Assembly (NCBI RefSeq): GCF_019929345.1
Contig: NZ_JAHZPJ010000002.1
Span: forward strand, 145,102-209,101
Direction: 5' to 3'
Length of the DNA: 64,000 nucleotides
DNA from: Streptococcus oralis
GTDB lineage: Bacteria > Bacillota > Bacilli > Lactobacillales > Streptococcaceae
In this document: positions 21,820 through 31,163 of the stretch, one piece after another
Position numbering within the stretch: position 1 is the first letter of the stretch
Layout: each line of letters begins with the position of its first letter
The notes under the pieces: model-generated
Database searches by the model: none
What the model was told of the DNA's origin: nothing
Seen by the model: the letters and a program-made list of their open reading frames with translations, nothing else
Translations under genes and position numbers: made by a program

Positions 21820-21849
21820 ACTATGGAATACAATCACAAGGAGAGAACG

Positions 21850-23505
21850 ATGTCATTTGACGGATTTTTTTTACACCACATGGTTGAGGAATTGCGGAGC
21901 GAGTTGGTCAATGGTCGCATCCAAAAAATCAATCAGCCTTTTGAACAAGAGTTGGTCTTGCAAATCCGCAGTAATCGCCAAAGCCATCGCCTGCTCCTCT
22001 CTGCTCATCCAGTTTTCGGACGCATTCAGCTAACCCAAACGACCTTTGAAAATCCAGCCCAACCTTCCACCTTTATCATGGTTTTGAGAAAGTATTTACA
22101 AGGCGCCCTGATTGAGTCGATAGAGCAAGTGGAAAATGACCGTATCGTGGAGATCACTGTTTCCAATAAAAACGAGATTGGAGACCATATTCAGGCTACA
22201 TTGATTATCGAAATCATGGGAAAACACAGTAATATTCTACTGGTCGATAAAAGCAGTCATAAAATCCTCGAAGTCATCAAACACGTTGGCTTTTCGCAAA
22301 ATAGCTACCGAACCTTACTTCCAGGCTCGAGCTATATCGCTCCTCCAAGTACGGGATCCCTCAATCCTTTTACTATCAAGGATGAAAAACTCTTTGAAAT
22401 CTTGCAAACCCAAGAACTAACTGCAAAAAATCTTCAAAGCCTTTTTCAAGGTCTAGGAAGAGATACCGCAAACGAACTGGAAAGGCTCTTGGTTCGTGAT
22501 AAACTCTCCACTTTCCAGCACTTTTTCGGACAAGAAACTAAACCTTACCTAACGGAGACTTCCTTCAGTCCAGTTCCTTTTGCCAATCGTGTAGGAGAGC
22601 CTTTTGCCAGCCTTTCGGATCTCTTAGATACCTATTATAAGGATAAAGCCGAGCGCGACCGCGTTAAACAACAAGCCAGCGAACTGATTCGACGTGTTGA
22701 AAATGAACTACAGAAAAATCGTCACAAACTAAAAAAACAAGAAAAAGAATTACTGGCGACAGACAACGCTGAGGAGTTTCGCCAAAAAGGAGAGTTGCTG
22801 ACAACCTTCCTCCACCAAGTGCCTAATGACCAAGACCAGGTTACCTTGGACAACTACTACACCAATCAGCCTATCACCATTGCTCTTGATAAGGCTCTAA
22901 CACCCAGTCAGAATGCCCAGCGCTACTTTAAACGCTACCAGAAGCTCAAAGAAGCTGTCAAATATCTGACTGAGCTGATCGAAGAAACCAAGTCTACCAT
23001 TCTCTATCTGGAAAGTGTGGAAACTGTTCTCAGTCAAGCTGGACTAGAGGAAATCGCTGAAATCCGTGAAGAATTGATCCAAACAGGCTTCATCCGAAGA
23101 AGACAGCGGGAGAAAATCCACAAACGCAAAAAACCAGAACAGTATCTGGCTAGCGACGGAAAAACCATCATCTATGTCGGACGAAACAATCTTCAAAATG
23201 AAGAATTGACCTTTAAAATGGCCCGCAAGGAGGAACTTTGGTTCCATGCCAAGAACATTCCTGGAAGTCATGTCGTTATCTCAGGAAATCTCAATCCTTC
23301 TGACGAAGTCAAGACAGATGCGGCGGAACTGGCTGCCTATTTCTCCAAAGGGCGCTTGTCAAATCTCGTGCAGGTGGATATGATTGAAGTCAAGAAACTC
23401 AACAAACCAACTGGTGGAAAACCTGGCTTTGTAACCTACACAGGACAAAAGACCCTCCGCGTTACACCAGACCCAGAAAAAATCGCATCTATGAAAAAAT
23501 CCTGA
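21850..23505 (+). CDS. pavA: NFACT protein RqcH / fibronectin-binding PavA
   Basis: 551-residue NFACT-family protein. The family subunit RqcH binds 50S subunits blocked with peptidyl-tRNA and directs C-terminal alanine tailing. In pneumococcus the same protein (PavA) was described as a fibronectin-binding adherence factor lacking a signal peptide. NFACT-N begins MSFDGFFLHHMVEELR, a coiled-coil arm spans about residues 265-420, and NFACT-R (ELWFHAKNIPGSHVVI) is C-terminal. The start at 21850 is preceded by AAGGAG; an in-frame ATG 27 bases upstream overlaps the promoter area. Confidence 0.95.
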   Translation: MSFDGFFLHHMVEELRSELVNGRIQKINQPFEQELVLQIRSNRQSHRLLLSAHPVFGRIQLTQTTFENPAQPSTFIMVLRKYLQGALIESIEQVENDRIVEITVSNKNEIGDHIQATLIIEIMGKHSNILLVDKSSHKILEVIKHVGFSQNSYRTLLPGSSYIAPPSTGSLNPFTIKDEKLFEILQTQELTAKNLQSLFQGLGRDTANELERLLVRDKLSTFQHFFGQETKPYLTETSFSPVPFANRVGEPFASLSDLLDTYYKDKAERDRVKQQASELIRRVENELQKNRHKLKKQEKELLATDNAEEFRQKGELLTTFLHQVPNDQDQVTLDNYYTNQPITIALDKALTPSQNAQRYFKRYQKLKEAVKYLTELIEETKSTILYLESVETVLSQAGLEEIAEIREELIQTGFIRRRQREKIHKRKKPEQYLASDGKTIIYVGRNNLQNEELTFKMARKEELWFHAKNIPGSHVVISGNLNPSDEVKTDAAELAAYFSKGRLSNLVQVDMIEVKKLNKPTGGKPGFVTYTGQKTLRVTPDPEKIASMKKS

Positions 23506-23531
23506 TTTCAAGTGAAATCAGGATTTTCTAT
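23499..23531 (+). terminator. pavA terminator overlapping the stop codon
   Basis: CCTGATTTCA (23501-23510), AG loop, TGAAATCAGG (23513-23522), then ATTTTCT. The stop codon lies inside the stem. Confidence 0.88.
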
Positions 23532-23538
23532 TACAATT

Positions 23539-24249
23539 TTAGTCTGCAATCAAGGTTTCCAAACCAACCTTCATCATATCGGTGAAGGTATTTTGTCGTT
23601 CTTCTGCAGTGGTGTCTTCGTCTGGATTGACCAAGCTATCAGAAATGGTCATGATAGCTAGCGCATCCACATGGTGTTGGGCTGCCAAATAGTAAAGTGC
23701 TGCTGCTTCCATTTCCACAGCCTTGACGCCCCATTTACCAAGCTCGATATTCTTTTCAAAGTAGTTTGAGTAAAAGACATCCGATGACAAAACATTCCCA
23801 ACGTGGGTTGTCATACCAAGTTCTTTGGCGATATGGTAGGCCTTATCTAGCAAGTCAAAACTTGCAATTTGTGGAAAATCATACTGAGGCCAATCATTGC
23901 GGATGATGTTTGAGTTAGTTGCAGCTGCTTGTGCCAAGACCAATTCACGGACATGGACATCCTCATTCAAAGAACCTGCAGTTCCTACACGGATCAATTT
24001 CTTAACACCGTAGTCAACAATCAACTCACGCGCATAGATGGAAATAGACGGCATTCCCATCCCAGTTCCCATGACTGATACACGGTGACCTTTGTAAGTA
24101 CCAGTGTAACCAAACATGTTACGCACTTCGTTAAAACAAACAGCATCTTCAAGGAAGTTCTCCGCAATAAACTTAGCACGAAGAGGATCCCCAGGAAGAA
24201 GAATTTTGTCAGCAATTTCACCCTGCTGAGCAGCAATATGGATAGACAT
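23539..24249 (-). CDS. deoD: Purine-nucleoside phosphorylase, DeoD type
   Basis: Hexameric phosphorylase releasing purine bases and (deoxy)ribose-1-phosphate. 236 residues with [13 protein letters not shown] (phosphate site), [17 protein letters not shown], and VEMEAAALY. It is the promoter-distal member of a salvage cluster with punA, deoB and rpiA, but is separated from them by a 490-base repeat-rich gap that may attenuate or re-initiate transcription. Confidence 0.96.
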   Translation of the reverse strand: MSIHIAAQQGEIADKILLPGDPLRAKFIAENFLEDAVCFNEVRNMFGYTGTYKGHRVSVMGTGMGMPSISIYARELIVDYGVKKLIRVGTAGSLNEDVHVRELVLAQAAATNSNIIRNDWPQYDFPQIASFDLLDKAYHIAKELGMTTHVGNVLSSDVFYSNYFEKNIELGKWGVKAVEMEAAALYYLAAQHHVDALAIMTISDSLVNPDEDTTAEERQNTFTDMMKVGLETLIAD

Positions 24250-24597
24250 AATTTATGATACAAAGAGCGAGAAGAAAACGACTGAAAATTAGGAATCTGA
24301 CGAGAAATCCTGATTTCTCAGTCAGATTATCTATTTTCCGAGTTTTCCGCTCGTGTTCAAATTAGAACACCTTGCTCTACCTTTCTTTATTGTATATTCA
24401 GGATAGCGACAGAGAACAAAGTAAAAATAGGAAACTGACGACGCATCGCAGATGCTAGACAGTTTATCTTTTTTACACAGTTCTCCGCCCGTATTCAGTT
24501 CAGCAAATACGGTTTACCCATCCTTTCTTTTTTTGTTTTGAAAAGTTTTCCGCTCGTATTCAAATCAGAACACACGCTCTACCTTTCTTTTTTTATT
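24250..24597 (-). repeat. Tandem hairpin repeat array upstream of deoD
   Basis: Read on the minus strand there are two full units and one partial unit of about 130 bases. Each starts AAAGAAAGG (24392, 24537 and 24597 ends approximately), followed by a small stem (GTGTTC/GAACAC in one, CGTATT/AATACG in another), then the conserved GAGCGGAAAACT or GGGCGGAGAACT. A larger hairpin follows in the two full units (AATCTGAC...GTCAGATT and AAACTG...CAGTTT), then TTCCTATTTTT or TTCCTAATTTTC. Stem sequences differ between units while pairing is kept. It does not match BOX or RUP as I remember them. Confidence 0.6.
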
Positions 24598-24741
24598 TTT
24601 ATATTTCATAGCTAGGAAAAATCGTATTCAATCATGACTCCGATAAGCCTACTACATTTTTATTTAAAACAGTTATTGATAAACTGACAATAGTTTTTAA
24701 TCTCTTAAGATAAATCCTTGATTAGAAGAAACGGGCATTTC

Positions 24742-26026
24742 CTACCAAATTACTTTATTCTTTGACATCTTACACAGTATGCTAGCCCAAGGAAAGCGAT
24801 CTAACACTTTTGCAAAACCATAAGCCAGGAAAGCAGATACTAAGAGATACGGAAGAGAATCTAAACCTAGCCCAGTGAAACCTATAACTAATCCGGTTGC
24901 AGAAATGGGCGCCCTCAAGGTCACAGATAAAAAGCAAACAGATCCTAAAAGTAAAACGGTTGGCTGGTTGTCCAAACCTAGAATCATGCCCAAGAGAGCA
25001 GCTCCAGCCATCCCCAAGGCAAAAGATGGCGTAAGAGTACCACCATAGGCCCCTGCCCAAAGGATAATAAGAACGACCACTGCTTTTAGGAAAAACATGA
25101 GAAGCACTGTTTGACCACTGCTGCCATTTAAAATCTCCTGAGCCATCATGCGTCCATTGCCAAGTAGATGCGGAAAGTAAATTGCTAGACCAACAAGAAA
25201 AAGAAAAGCTGAGGGCAATGTGAGAAGTATTCGTTTATCTTTTATCCTGTTTGAAGACACTTCTTTACTTAAGCGACCAAAAAGCCAAGCTAAGGGGGTT
25301 AAGAAAAGAAGTAATAAAGGGACAATCCACACTTCCTTTAATGACCATGCAATAGCTGAAATCTGGTAGAGAGCATGATCTGAAATAACCAATCCTGCTG
25401 TATAGGTTGACACATAGGTAGTCAAACCGACTAAGACAAATCGCTTGATAGATAAAGTAATTCCTAGAGTCTCAAAAACGAAGAAAACACTTGTTAATGG
25501 AACCTGATAGACAGCCGCTAAACCAGCACCAGCACCACAAGCAAGGAGAAAGATGCGATCCTTCATAGACAGTATACATATTTTTCCAATTGGCCCTGCA
25601 AATAGAGTTCCAATCTCTCGTGGCGCAGCTTCTTTTCCAATAGGCGCTCCCCCTCCAACTGCAATAATCTGCCAAATTGAATGAAATAGCTGTCTTAAAA
25701 AATGAAGCTTGTATTGCGAAGTCTCATCCTTCATCTGAGCTTTGATGGAATAAAATCTTCGACCCTTTTTGCAAGAAGTACCAGACTAAGGACGAGCTAA
25801 GACCCACGATTATTAAACTTAGTCCTATCCGTGAGGAGGAAACTCCATCTGTCAAAAATCCACTATGATGCTCTGACTGACCAAAAACTAGCCCCTCCAC
25901 CATCTCTAAAAGATAATGGAGAAATATACCAGATAAACCCGAAATTATTCCTTGCAGAATTACTGCTATGAATAATCTAAAATTATAAGGGATTTCTCGA
26001 AAAATACTCCTCAATTCTATTAACAT
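24742..26026 (-). pseudogene. CLC-family chloride channel/antiporter, split by a one-base frameshift
   Basis: Two overlapping frames together make one CLC protein of about 430 residues. The first 100 codons (start 26026, 3 bases after punA) end at a TGA (25724-25726). The second frame continues with IAVGGGAPIGKEAAPREIG, the CLC selectivity-filter area, and several membrane helices. Reading the coding strand with four instead of five As in the run at 25766-25770 restores a continuous frame (LQKGRRFYSIKAQMKDE). It may be inactive, phase-variable or a sequencing error. The second frame has its own ATG at 25732-25734 overlapping the stop of the first, so coupled translation of two pieces is possible. 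Confidence 0.82.
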
Positions 26027-26028
26027 GA

Positions 26029-26838
26029 TTACAATTCAGCAAGAATCGCTTTAAGCAAACCTTTGAAGTCGTCTTTAACACGTTCAGTCACTTCTACAAC
26101 TTCCTCGTGGTTGAGTTCTTCTTGGAAACCAGCAGCATGATTAGTAATACATGAAATACCGAGAACTTTCAAGCCTGAGTGGGCTGCCACAATAACTTCA
26201 GGAACAGTGGACATACCAACTGCATCTGCTCCCAATGTCTTATAGGCACGAATCTCTGCAGGTGTTTCATAAGTCGGACCAGTTACACCGATATAGACAC
26301 CTTCATCAAGCTTGATACCGAGTTTTTTAGCCACTTCATGGGCAGTTGCACGATATTCTGGAGTGTAGGCTTTAGACATATCTGGGAAACGTGGACCAAA
26401 GTCATCTAAATTTTCACCAATCAACGGATTTTGACCCGTAAAGTTGATATGGTCTGAGATAGCCATCAAGGTACCAGGACCGTAGCCGATACCTCCTGCA
26501 GCGTTGGTAACAATGACACCCTCACAGCCGAGAACTTTCATGACACGTACAGGGAAAGTTACCACTTCAAGAGGGTTTCCTTCGTAGAAATGGAAACGCC
26601 CTTGAAGAGCCAAGACCTTGCGACCAGAAAGTTCTCCATATACCAATTTACCAGCGTGACCAACTACGGTTGAACGACCCCAGTTTGGAATTTCTGCATA
26701 GTCTACAACTACTGGATTTTGGATTTCTTCTGCAAGTTCTCCCAGACCTGATCCAAGGATTAAACCAAATTCAGGCGCTAGGACACCCTTTTCTTTCAAA
26801 AAAGCAGCTGTTTCCTTGATTTTGTCTAAAAATGTCAT
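26029..26838 (-). CDS. punA: Purine-nucleoside phosphorylase I (trimeric, PunA)
   Basis: 269-residue phosphorylase of the trimeric class, for inosine/guanosine. Motifs: LGSGLGELAEEI, GRFHFYEGN, VTNAAGGIGYGPG, and VGMSTVPEVIVAAHSGLKVLGISCITNHAAG. It overlaps the DUF1697 gene by 4 bases. With DeoD the cell has both purine-phosphorylase classes. Confidence 0.96.
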   Translation of the reverse strand: MTFLDKIKETAAFLKEKGVLAPEFGLILGSGLGELAEEIQNPVVVDYAEIPNWGRSTVVGHAGKLVYGELSGRKVLALQGRFHFYEGNPLEVVTFPVRVMKVLGCEGVIVTNAAGGIGYGPGTLMAISDHINFTGQNPLIGENLDDFGPRFPDMSKAYTPEYRATAHEVAKKLGIKLDEGVYIGVTGPTYETPAEIRAYKTLGADAVGMSTVPEVIVAAHSGLKVLGISCITNHAAGFQEELNHEEVVEVTERVKDDFKGLLKAILAEL

Positions 26839-27395
26839 TGTGTGTCTCCTTTATTATTTTTTAGTAATTTACCAATTTTGTCAAAGGTTTTTGCATTACG
26901 AATGGTGATTTGGCGGTAGAAAGGCATCTTGAGTAAGTACTTGTGATAGGCTGTTGCATAGTAAGATTCTTCAGAAAATTTCCCCCAGAAAATCCCAAGT
27001 TTACCAAAATGAACGACTTCATCTTCCAGTTCCAAACTGTCCACTTTCTCGATGACTTGATCCACATCCAAGCCCTCCGTGTAGAAGAGGACATCTTTTC
27101 GTGCCATGTCTTTTGTCCACCAACCTGGTAGATTGTCAAGTTCCGCCTCAAAGTCCTCTAGACTCAGCAAAGAAAAGCTCTGAATAAATGGATAATGGAC
27201 TTTAAAGAAAGTCTCTAACTTTTCAACCAATCGGGCTTTGGGGGCTATCGAAGTAAAGAAGATATTGCCACTGTTGATGTAGGTTTCAACCTTTTCCAGT
27301 CCCAACTCTGTCAGTTCTTGACGGAGTTGCGCCATGACAACCTTATTTTTCCCACCGACATTAATGCCCCGAACAAGTAAAGCATATCTCGTCAT
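26835..27395 (-). CDS. DUF1697 family protein
   Basis: 186-residue protein beginning MTRYALLVRGINVGGKNKV, the hallmark start of DUF1697, followed by VETYINSGNIFF. Function is unknown. It lies inside the nucleoside-salvage operon, 1 base after deoB and overlapping punA by 4 bases, so a link to nucleoside or pentose metabolism is plausible but is inference from position only. Confidence 0.85.
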   Translation of the reverse strand: MTRYALLVRGINVGGKNKVVMAQLRQELTELGLEKVETYINSGNIFFTSIAPKARLVEKLETFFKVHYPFIQSFSLLSLEDFEAELDNLPGWWTKDMARKDVLFYTEGLDVDQVIEKVDSLELEDEVVHFGKLGIFWGKFSEESYYATAYHKYLLKMPFYRQITIRNAKTFDKIGKLLKNNKGDTQ

Positions 27396-27396
27396 C

Positions 27397-28608
27397 TTAT
27401 ACCAATTTATCTAAGAAACTTTCTCCAATCATGGCTGTTTCAACACCAAAGTTATCCGCAACTGTTGCAGAGATATCAGCAAAATGTCCAACTGGAATCA
27501 AACCGTTTCCTTTAAAGGCAGGACTGTAAGCCAAAAGTGGAATGTATTCACGAGTGTGGTCTGTACCCGCGTAGGTTGGATCATTTCCATGGTCCGCAGT
27601 AATCAAGAGAAGGTCATCCTCTCGCATGGCGGCGATAATTTCAGGCAAGCGCTCATCAAACTCATGCAAGCAATCACGGTAACCATGAGCGTTACGGCGG
27701 TGACCGTAAAGAGCATCAAAGTCTACCAAGTTTGTAAATGAGAATCCTTTTTCAAACTCAGCAAGTCCCATAGTCTTCAACAGTGTATCAATTCCATGAC
27801 TATTTGACTTGTTATGACCCATGTCATGGTTGATACCAGCACCGTTAAAGATATCATTTATTTTTCCAACGGCATAAGTATCGATACCAGCTTCGTTGAG
27901 TTTGTCGAGAACGGTTGGTGCAAATGGAGATACAGCCAAGTCACGACGATTTGCCGTGCGAGTGAAGTTTCCAGGCTCACCTACATATGGACGGGCAATG
28001 ATACGACCTAGAAGGGCTGGACGCTCAAGAGTGATCGAACGAGCGTATTCACAAATACGGTAAAGTTCATCCAAAGGAATGATGTCTTCGTGGGCAGCGA
28101 TTTGCAAGACAGGGTCAGCTGAAGTATAGATAATCAACTCCCCAGTTTCCATTTGACGTGGTCCAAAGTCATCGATAACAGCCGTTCCTGAGTACGGTTT
28201 GTTAGCTTCACGAATGACCTTGCGTCCTGAGAATTCTTCGATTTTCGTCAAGATTTCTTCCGGGAATCCATTCCAGAAAATATCGAAAGGCTCCGTAATG
28301 TTAAGTCCCATGATTTCCCAGTGTCCAGTCATAGTATCCTTACCAAGAGATACTTCTTCTAGTTTTGTTGCATATCCTGTTGGATTGCTTTCAGCTGGTA
28401 CAGTCTTCAAAGGCGTTTCGCGAGGAATATTTCCTAGACCGATTTTAGCCATGTTTGGAACATTCAAACCAACTGTTTTGGAAATGTGTCCCAGTGTATC
28501 AGAAGCTCCATCTGGAACCCCTGCATTGACAAAGTTATTAGCATCTGGTGCAGCACCAATTCCGACAGAATCCAGTACCACCAAGTGAATTCGATTAAAT
28601 TTTGACAT
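27397..28608 (-). CDS. deoB: Phosphopentomutase
   Basis: Interconverts (deoxy)ribose-1-phosphate and -5-phosphate, linking nucleoside phosphorylases to central metabolism. 403 residues of the alkaline-phosphatase superfamily: metal-binding [21 protein letters not shown] with the phospho-accepting Thr, and [20 protein letters not shown]. Ribosome site AAGGAG upstream. Confidence 0.97.
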   Translation of the reverse strand: MSKFNRIHLVVLDSVGIGAAPDANNFVNAGVPDGASDTLGHISKTVGLNVPNMAKIGLGNIPRETPLKTVPAESNPTGYATKLEEVSLGKDTMTGHWEIMGLNITEPFDIFWNGFPEEILTKIEEFSGRKVIREANKPYSGTAVIDDFGPRQMETGELIIYTSADPVLQIAAHEDIIPLDELYRICEYARSITLERPALLGRIIARPYVGEPGNFTRTANRRDLAVSPFAPTVLDKLNEAGIDTYAVGKINDIFNGAGINHDMGHNKSNSHGIDTLLKTMGLAEFEKGFSFTNLVDFDALYGHRRNAHGYRDCLHEFDERLPEIIAAMREDDLLLITADHGNDPTYAGTDHTREYIPLLAYSPAFKGNGLIPVGHFADISATVADNFGVETAMIGESFLDKLV

Positions 28609-28622
28609 AATCTGTCTCCTTA

Positions 28623-29306
28623 TTATTTTGCTTTTGTTGAAGTTAAAATCTGAACACCATCTCGTCCCGCTACGATGACCTTATCCACCATTTGGTTGAA
28701 TAAGCCATGCTCGACGACACCAACGACATGATCCAATTCTTGTCCGAAAGCAATTGGGTCTTCAATGACTTCCAAGGCTAGATCAATGATAAAGTTCTGC
28801 ATATCTGTCACAAAACGTTGACCGTCTTTTTCACGGAAACTTGGTTTGTAGCCAGCTCGCTCAAAACGACGAAAAACCTGCTCTGCGCCATATTGAACCA
28901 CTTCTACTGGCAATTTAAAAGCACCTAGTTTTTCTACCAGTTTGCTTTCATCCACCACCCAAATGTATTCTTTTGAGGGCGTTGCGACAACCTTCTCCAT
29001 CAGAAGGGCACCCCCACCGCCTTTGATCCCGTTAAACTGGCTATCTACTTCATCCGCTCCGTCGACTGTCACATCGACAAAGTCCACTTGATCAATCGAC
29101 TTGAGCGGGATATTAAGACCTTCGGCCTGTTTACTGGTCACACTGGAAGTTGTTACAGCAGTAATCTGTAAACTTTCTTCCTTAATCCGACGACCGATTT
29201 CTTCTACGAAATAGTAGGCAGTAGAGCCCGTTCCAAGTCCGACTACCATGCCATCCTTGACAAACTCAGCAGCCTTGATACCTGCCATTTTCTTCAGATT
29301 TTCCAC
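28623..29306 (-). CDS. rpiA: Ribose-5-phosphate isomerase A (GTG start)
   Basis: Interconverts ribose-5-P and ribulose-5-P. 227 residues with [21 protein letters not shown] and [13 protein letters not shown]. The start codon is GTG (29304-29306) with GGAGG 9 bases upstream. It is the first gene of the rpiA-deoB-DUF1697-punA run and is preceded by an extended -10 promoter. Confidence 0.96.
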   Translation of the reverse strand: MENLKKMAGIKAAEFVKDGMVVGLGTGSTAYYFVEEIGRRIKEESLQITAVTTSSVTSKQAEGLNIPLKSIDQVDFVDVTVDGADEVDSQFNGIKGGGGALLMEKVVATPSKEYIWVVDESKLVEKLGAFKLPVEVVQYGAEQVFRRFERAGYKPSFREKDGQRFVTDMQNFIIDLALEVIEDPIAFGQELDHVVGVVEHGLFNQMVDKVIVAGRDGVQILTSTKAK

Positions 29307-29335
29307 TCAAACACCTCCATTAAAGAGCTATTTTT

Positions 29336-29344
29336 ATTATAACA
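29336..29344 (-). promoter_or_regulatory. rpiA-operon promoter (extended -10)
   Basis: TGTTATAAT on the minus strand, TATAAT at 29336-29341. Just upstream is an inverted repeat TGTATCC...GGATACA (about 29344-29370) that could be an operator. Confidence 0.6.
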
Positions 29345-29374
29345 TGTATCCGTTTTTATTTCATGGATACACTG

Positions 29375-29407
29375 GAAAAACCCGAACATTTTTATTTCGG
29401 GTTTTTA
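29375..29407 (-). terminator. Terminator of the U32-family gene
   Basis: AAAACCCGAA / TTCGGGTTTT inverted repeat with T runs on both sides, between the U32 gene and rpiA. Confidence 0.85.
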
Positions 29408-29411
29408 TGTC

Positions 29412-30341
29412 CTATTTAACCATATCAGGATCGTAGTCATAAAATCCTGTATCAAGGAAACGATTTTTAGGATGAAGTTTACGGACTTCTTCATCCAGCA
29501 AGAAGGCTTGATCATGGCTAAAGTTACCCTCTTGGATCAAGCTACGCGCTTGGATAAAGAGTTTAGCAATCTCAACAAAATTCTGACCTGGAGTGTAGAG
29601 TCCTTCTAGCTTCCAATGGGTGAAACCATGCTCAACCAACTCAGTCAATTTGGTCATTAAATCAAGGTCATTGTTAGCAAAGATGTGGGTACCATGATTG
29701 TCTTCAAAGATAGAGTAATGGCTTTCTGGGTCACTCGGTTCTGCAAGGAAGAGATCACGTTTACGTGTTTTTTCATCATCGATGTGCGTGAAGTTGTAGT
29801 AGTTTTGTAAGAGCGGACGCTTAGAATGGTGAATGACACTGGCACCATAAACCAAGACTTCAGCAGGAATTTCCAAAATCTCTGGCATCTTAAAGAGTTC
29901 AGCAGATGGAATTTCACGCGCTAAAACCGCCTCAGAAGCTCCTGCCTTTTGACCCCAGAAATTAATCTGACGACTACTAGTTACCATAGTTGAAGCATCG
30001 TAGATAGTCTTGAAGGAATAGCCATCACGGTTGACCACGTAAAAGACACCTGCATCTCCTACTGTAATATAGTCTGTCTTGATTTCTTCCAAGAAGTCTA
30101 GGAAGGGCTTGATACGGTCCATCATATCTTGGTGCATGAGGGCGTTAACCGCAACGATCAATTCCTTACTCGCATCATGAACCAGCTTAGCGATGGTGCG
30201 CAACTCTTCATAACTAAAGGTCGTTGGCAGACGAAGACCAAAATCTTTCTCACCGACATAGATACGATCTACGTCAGCTTTAAGTAACTGTTCAACTTGT
30301 TCAATACTTTCAGCAGTTGCTGTAATGATAATCTTTTCCAT
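29412..30341 (-). CDS. U32-family protein (peptidase U32/RNA hydroxylation type)
   Basis: 309-residue protein with the U32 TIM-barrel N-terminal region (IEQVEQLLKADVDRIYVGEKDFGLRL, LIVAVNALMHQDMMDRI, YITVGDAGVFYVV). Some U32 members (TrhP, RlhA) are RNA hydroxylation enzymes and others were called collagenases; this shorter form cannot be assigned. A cysteine-rich metal cluster typical of RlhA is not evident. The ATG is only 7 bases after a TGGTATAAT extended -10 (TATAAT at 30349-30354) and has no Shine-Dalgarno, so the message looks leaderless. Confidence 0.75.
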   Translation of the reverse strand: MEKIIITATAESIEQVEQLLKADVDRIYVGEKDFGLRLPTTFSYEELRTIAKLVHDASKELIVAVNALMHQDMMDRIKPFLDFLEEIKTDYITVGDAGVFYVVNRDGYSFKTIYDASTMVTSSRQINFWGQKAGASEAVLAREIPSAELFKMPEILEIPAEVLVYGASVIHHSKRPLLQNYYNFTHIDDEKTRKRDLFLAEPSDPESHYSIFEDNHGTHIFANNDLDLMTKLTELVEHGFTHWKLEGLYTPGQNFVEIAKLFIQARSLIQEGNFSHDQAFLLDEEVRKLHPKNRFLDTGFYDYDPDMVK

Positions 30342-30469
30342 AAGAAAAATTATACCACAATTCTCAAAAATCAGCTATGAATACCAGGAATTTTATAAAA
30401 AGTCAACGTCATTTTTTAAAGTTGGCAATCAAAAAAGTGAACAGTAACCAGTACCATCCACTCTCTTTT

Positions 30470-31150
30470 TTATGCATGTGTTTTTTCTACTAGGTGGCCA
30501 TCATTCATGACATAGATACGGTCAACCTTATCAAGAAGGCGTGTATCATGTGTAATCATAACAACTCCTCTCCCTTGTTCGTGGGCAATGGCAGCCAACA
30601 TCTCCGTTACTTGGTAAGCACGCTGGGTATCCAGACTGGCTGTCGGCTCATCTGCAAGCACGATGCTTGGATTGTTATAAAGCGCTCTAGCAATCGCCGC
30701 ACGCTGACGTTCGCCACCTGATAAAGCCTTGGGATACTGATTTTGAACTTTTTCCAAATCCAACAGGTCAAGTAACTCTTTTCGATCACTTTTCCTATTT
30801 TTTCCCTTATCCAGTCTGTCAATCAAATCAAGCTGTTCCTTGACCGTTAGAAAAGGAATCAAGTTTGAAGCCTGAAGAATGAAGCCAAACTCTCTAAAAC
30901 GGAGAGCTGTTTTCTCCTTCTCCGTCAAACTGCCTGTTTCTTTCCCCTTTACCAAAATCTTTCCACTTGATGCTTCCTGAAGTTGTCCTAGAGTTGTTAG
31001 AAAGGTCGTCTTTCCAGAGCCTGAAGGCCCAACGATAGCTACGAATTCTCCCGCATTTAGCTGAAAATTCGTCTCATGTAGGGCAACGACTTTCATCTTT
31101 CCTTCCCCGTAGGTTTTTGTCACTTGATTCATTTCAATCAATGTTGTCAT
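30470..31150 (-). CDS. ABC transporter ATP-binding protein (MacB/HrtA-like)
   Basis: 226-residue ATPase with Walker A GPSGSGKTT, Q-loop FILQASNLIPF, signature ALSGGERQRAAIARAL and Walker B IVLADEP. I use the ATG at 31150 (AAGGAG upstream) rather than an earlier in-frame codon. It pairs with the single FtsX-type permease upstream. The 226 plus 351 residue pair is the size of the heme exporter HrtAB, so heme or peptide/drug efflux is a reasonable guess. Confidence 0.85.
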   Translation of the reverse strand: MTTLIEMNQVTKTYGEGKMKVVALHETNFQLNAGEFVAIVGPSGSGKTTFLTTLGQLQEASSGKILVKGKETGSLTEKEKTALRFREFGFILQASNLIPFLTVKEQLDLIDRLDKGKNRKSDRKELLDLLDLEKVQNQYPKALSGGERQRAAIARALYNNPSIVLADEPTASLDTQRAYQVTEMLAAIAHEQGRGVVMITHDTRLLDKVDRIYVMNDGHLVEKTHA

Positions 31151-31163
31151 ACTATTCTCCTTA

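Noticed and set aside
24250..24741. BOX or RUP element as explanation of the deoD-upstream repeats
   Set aside because: The remembered BOX A/B/C and RUP sequences do not match the conserved segments here.
24742..26026. Fluoride-type CLC with a fluoride riboswitch
   Set aside because: The filter region reads GGGAPIGKEA, not the fluoride-exporter type I know, and no crcB-type motif was seen nearby.
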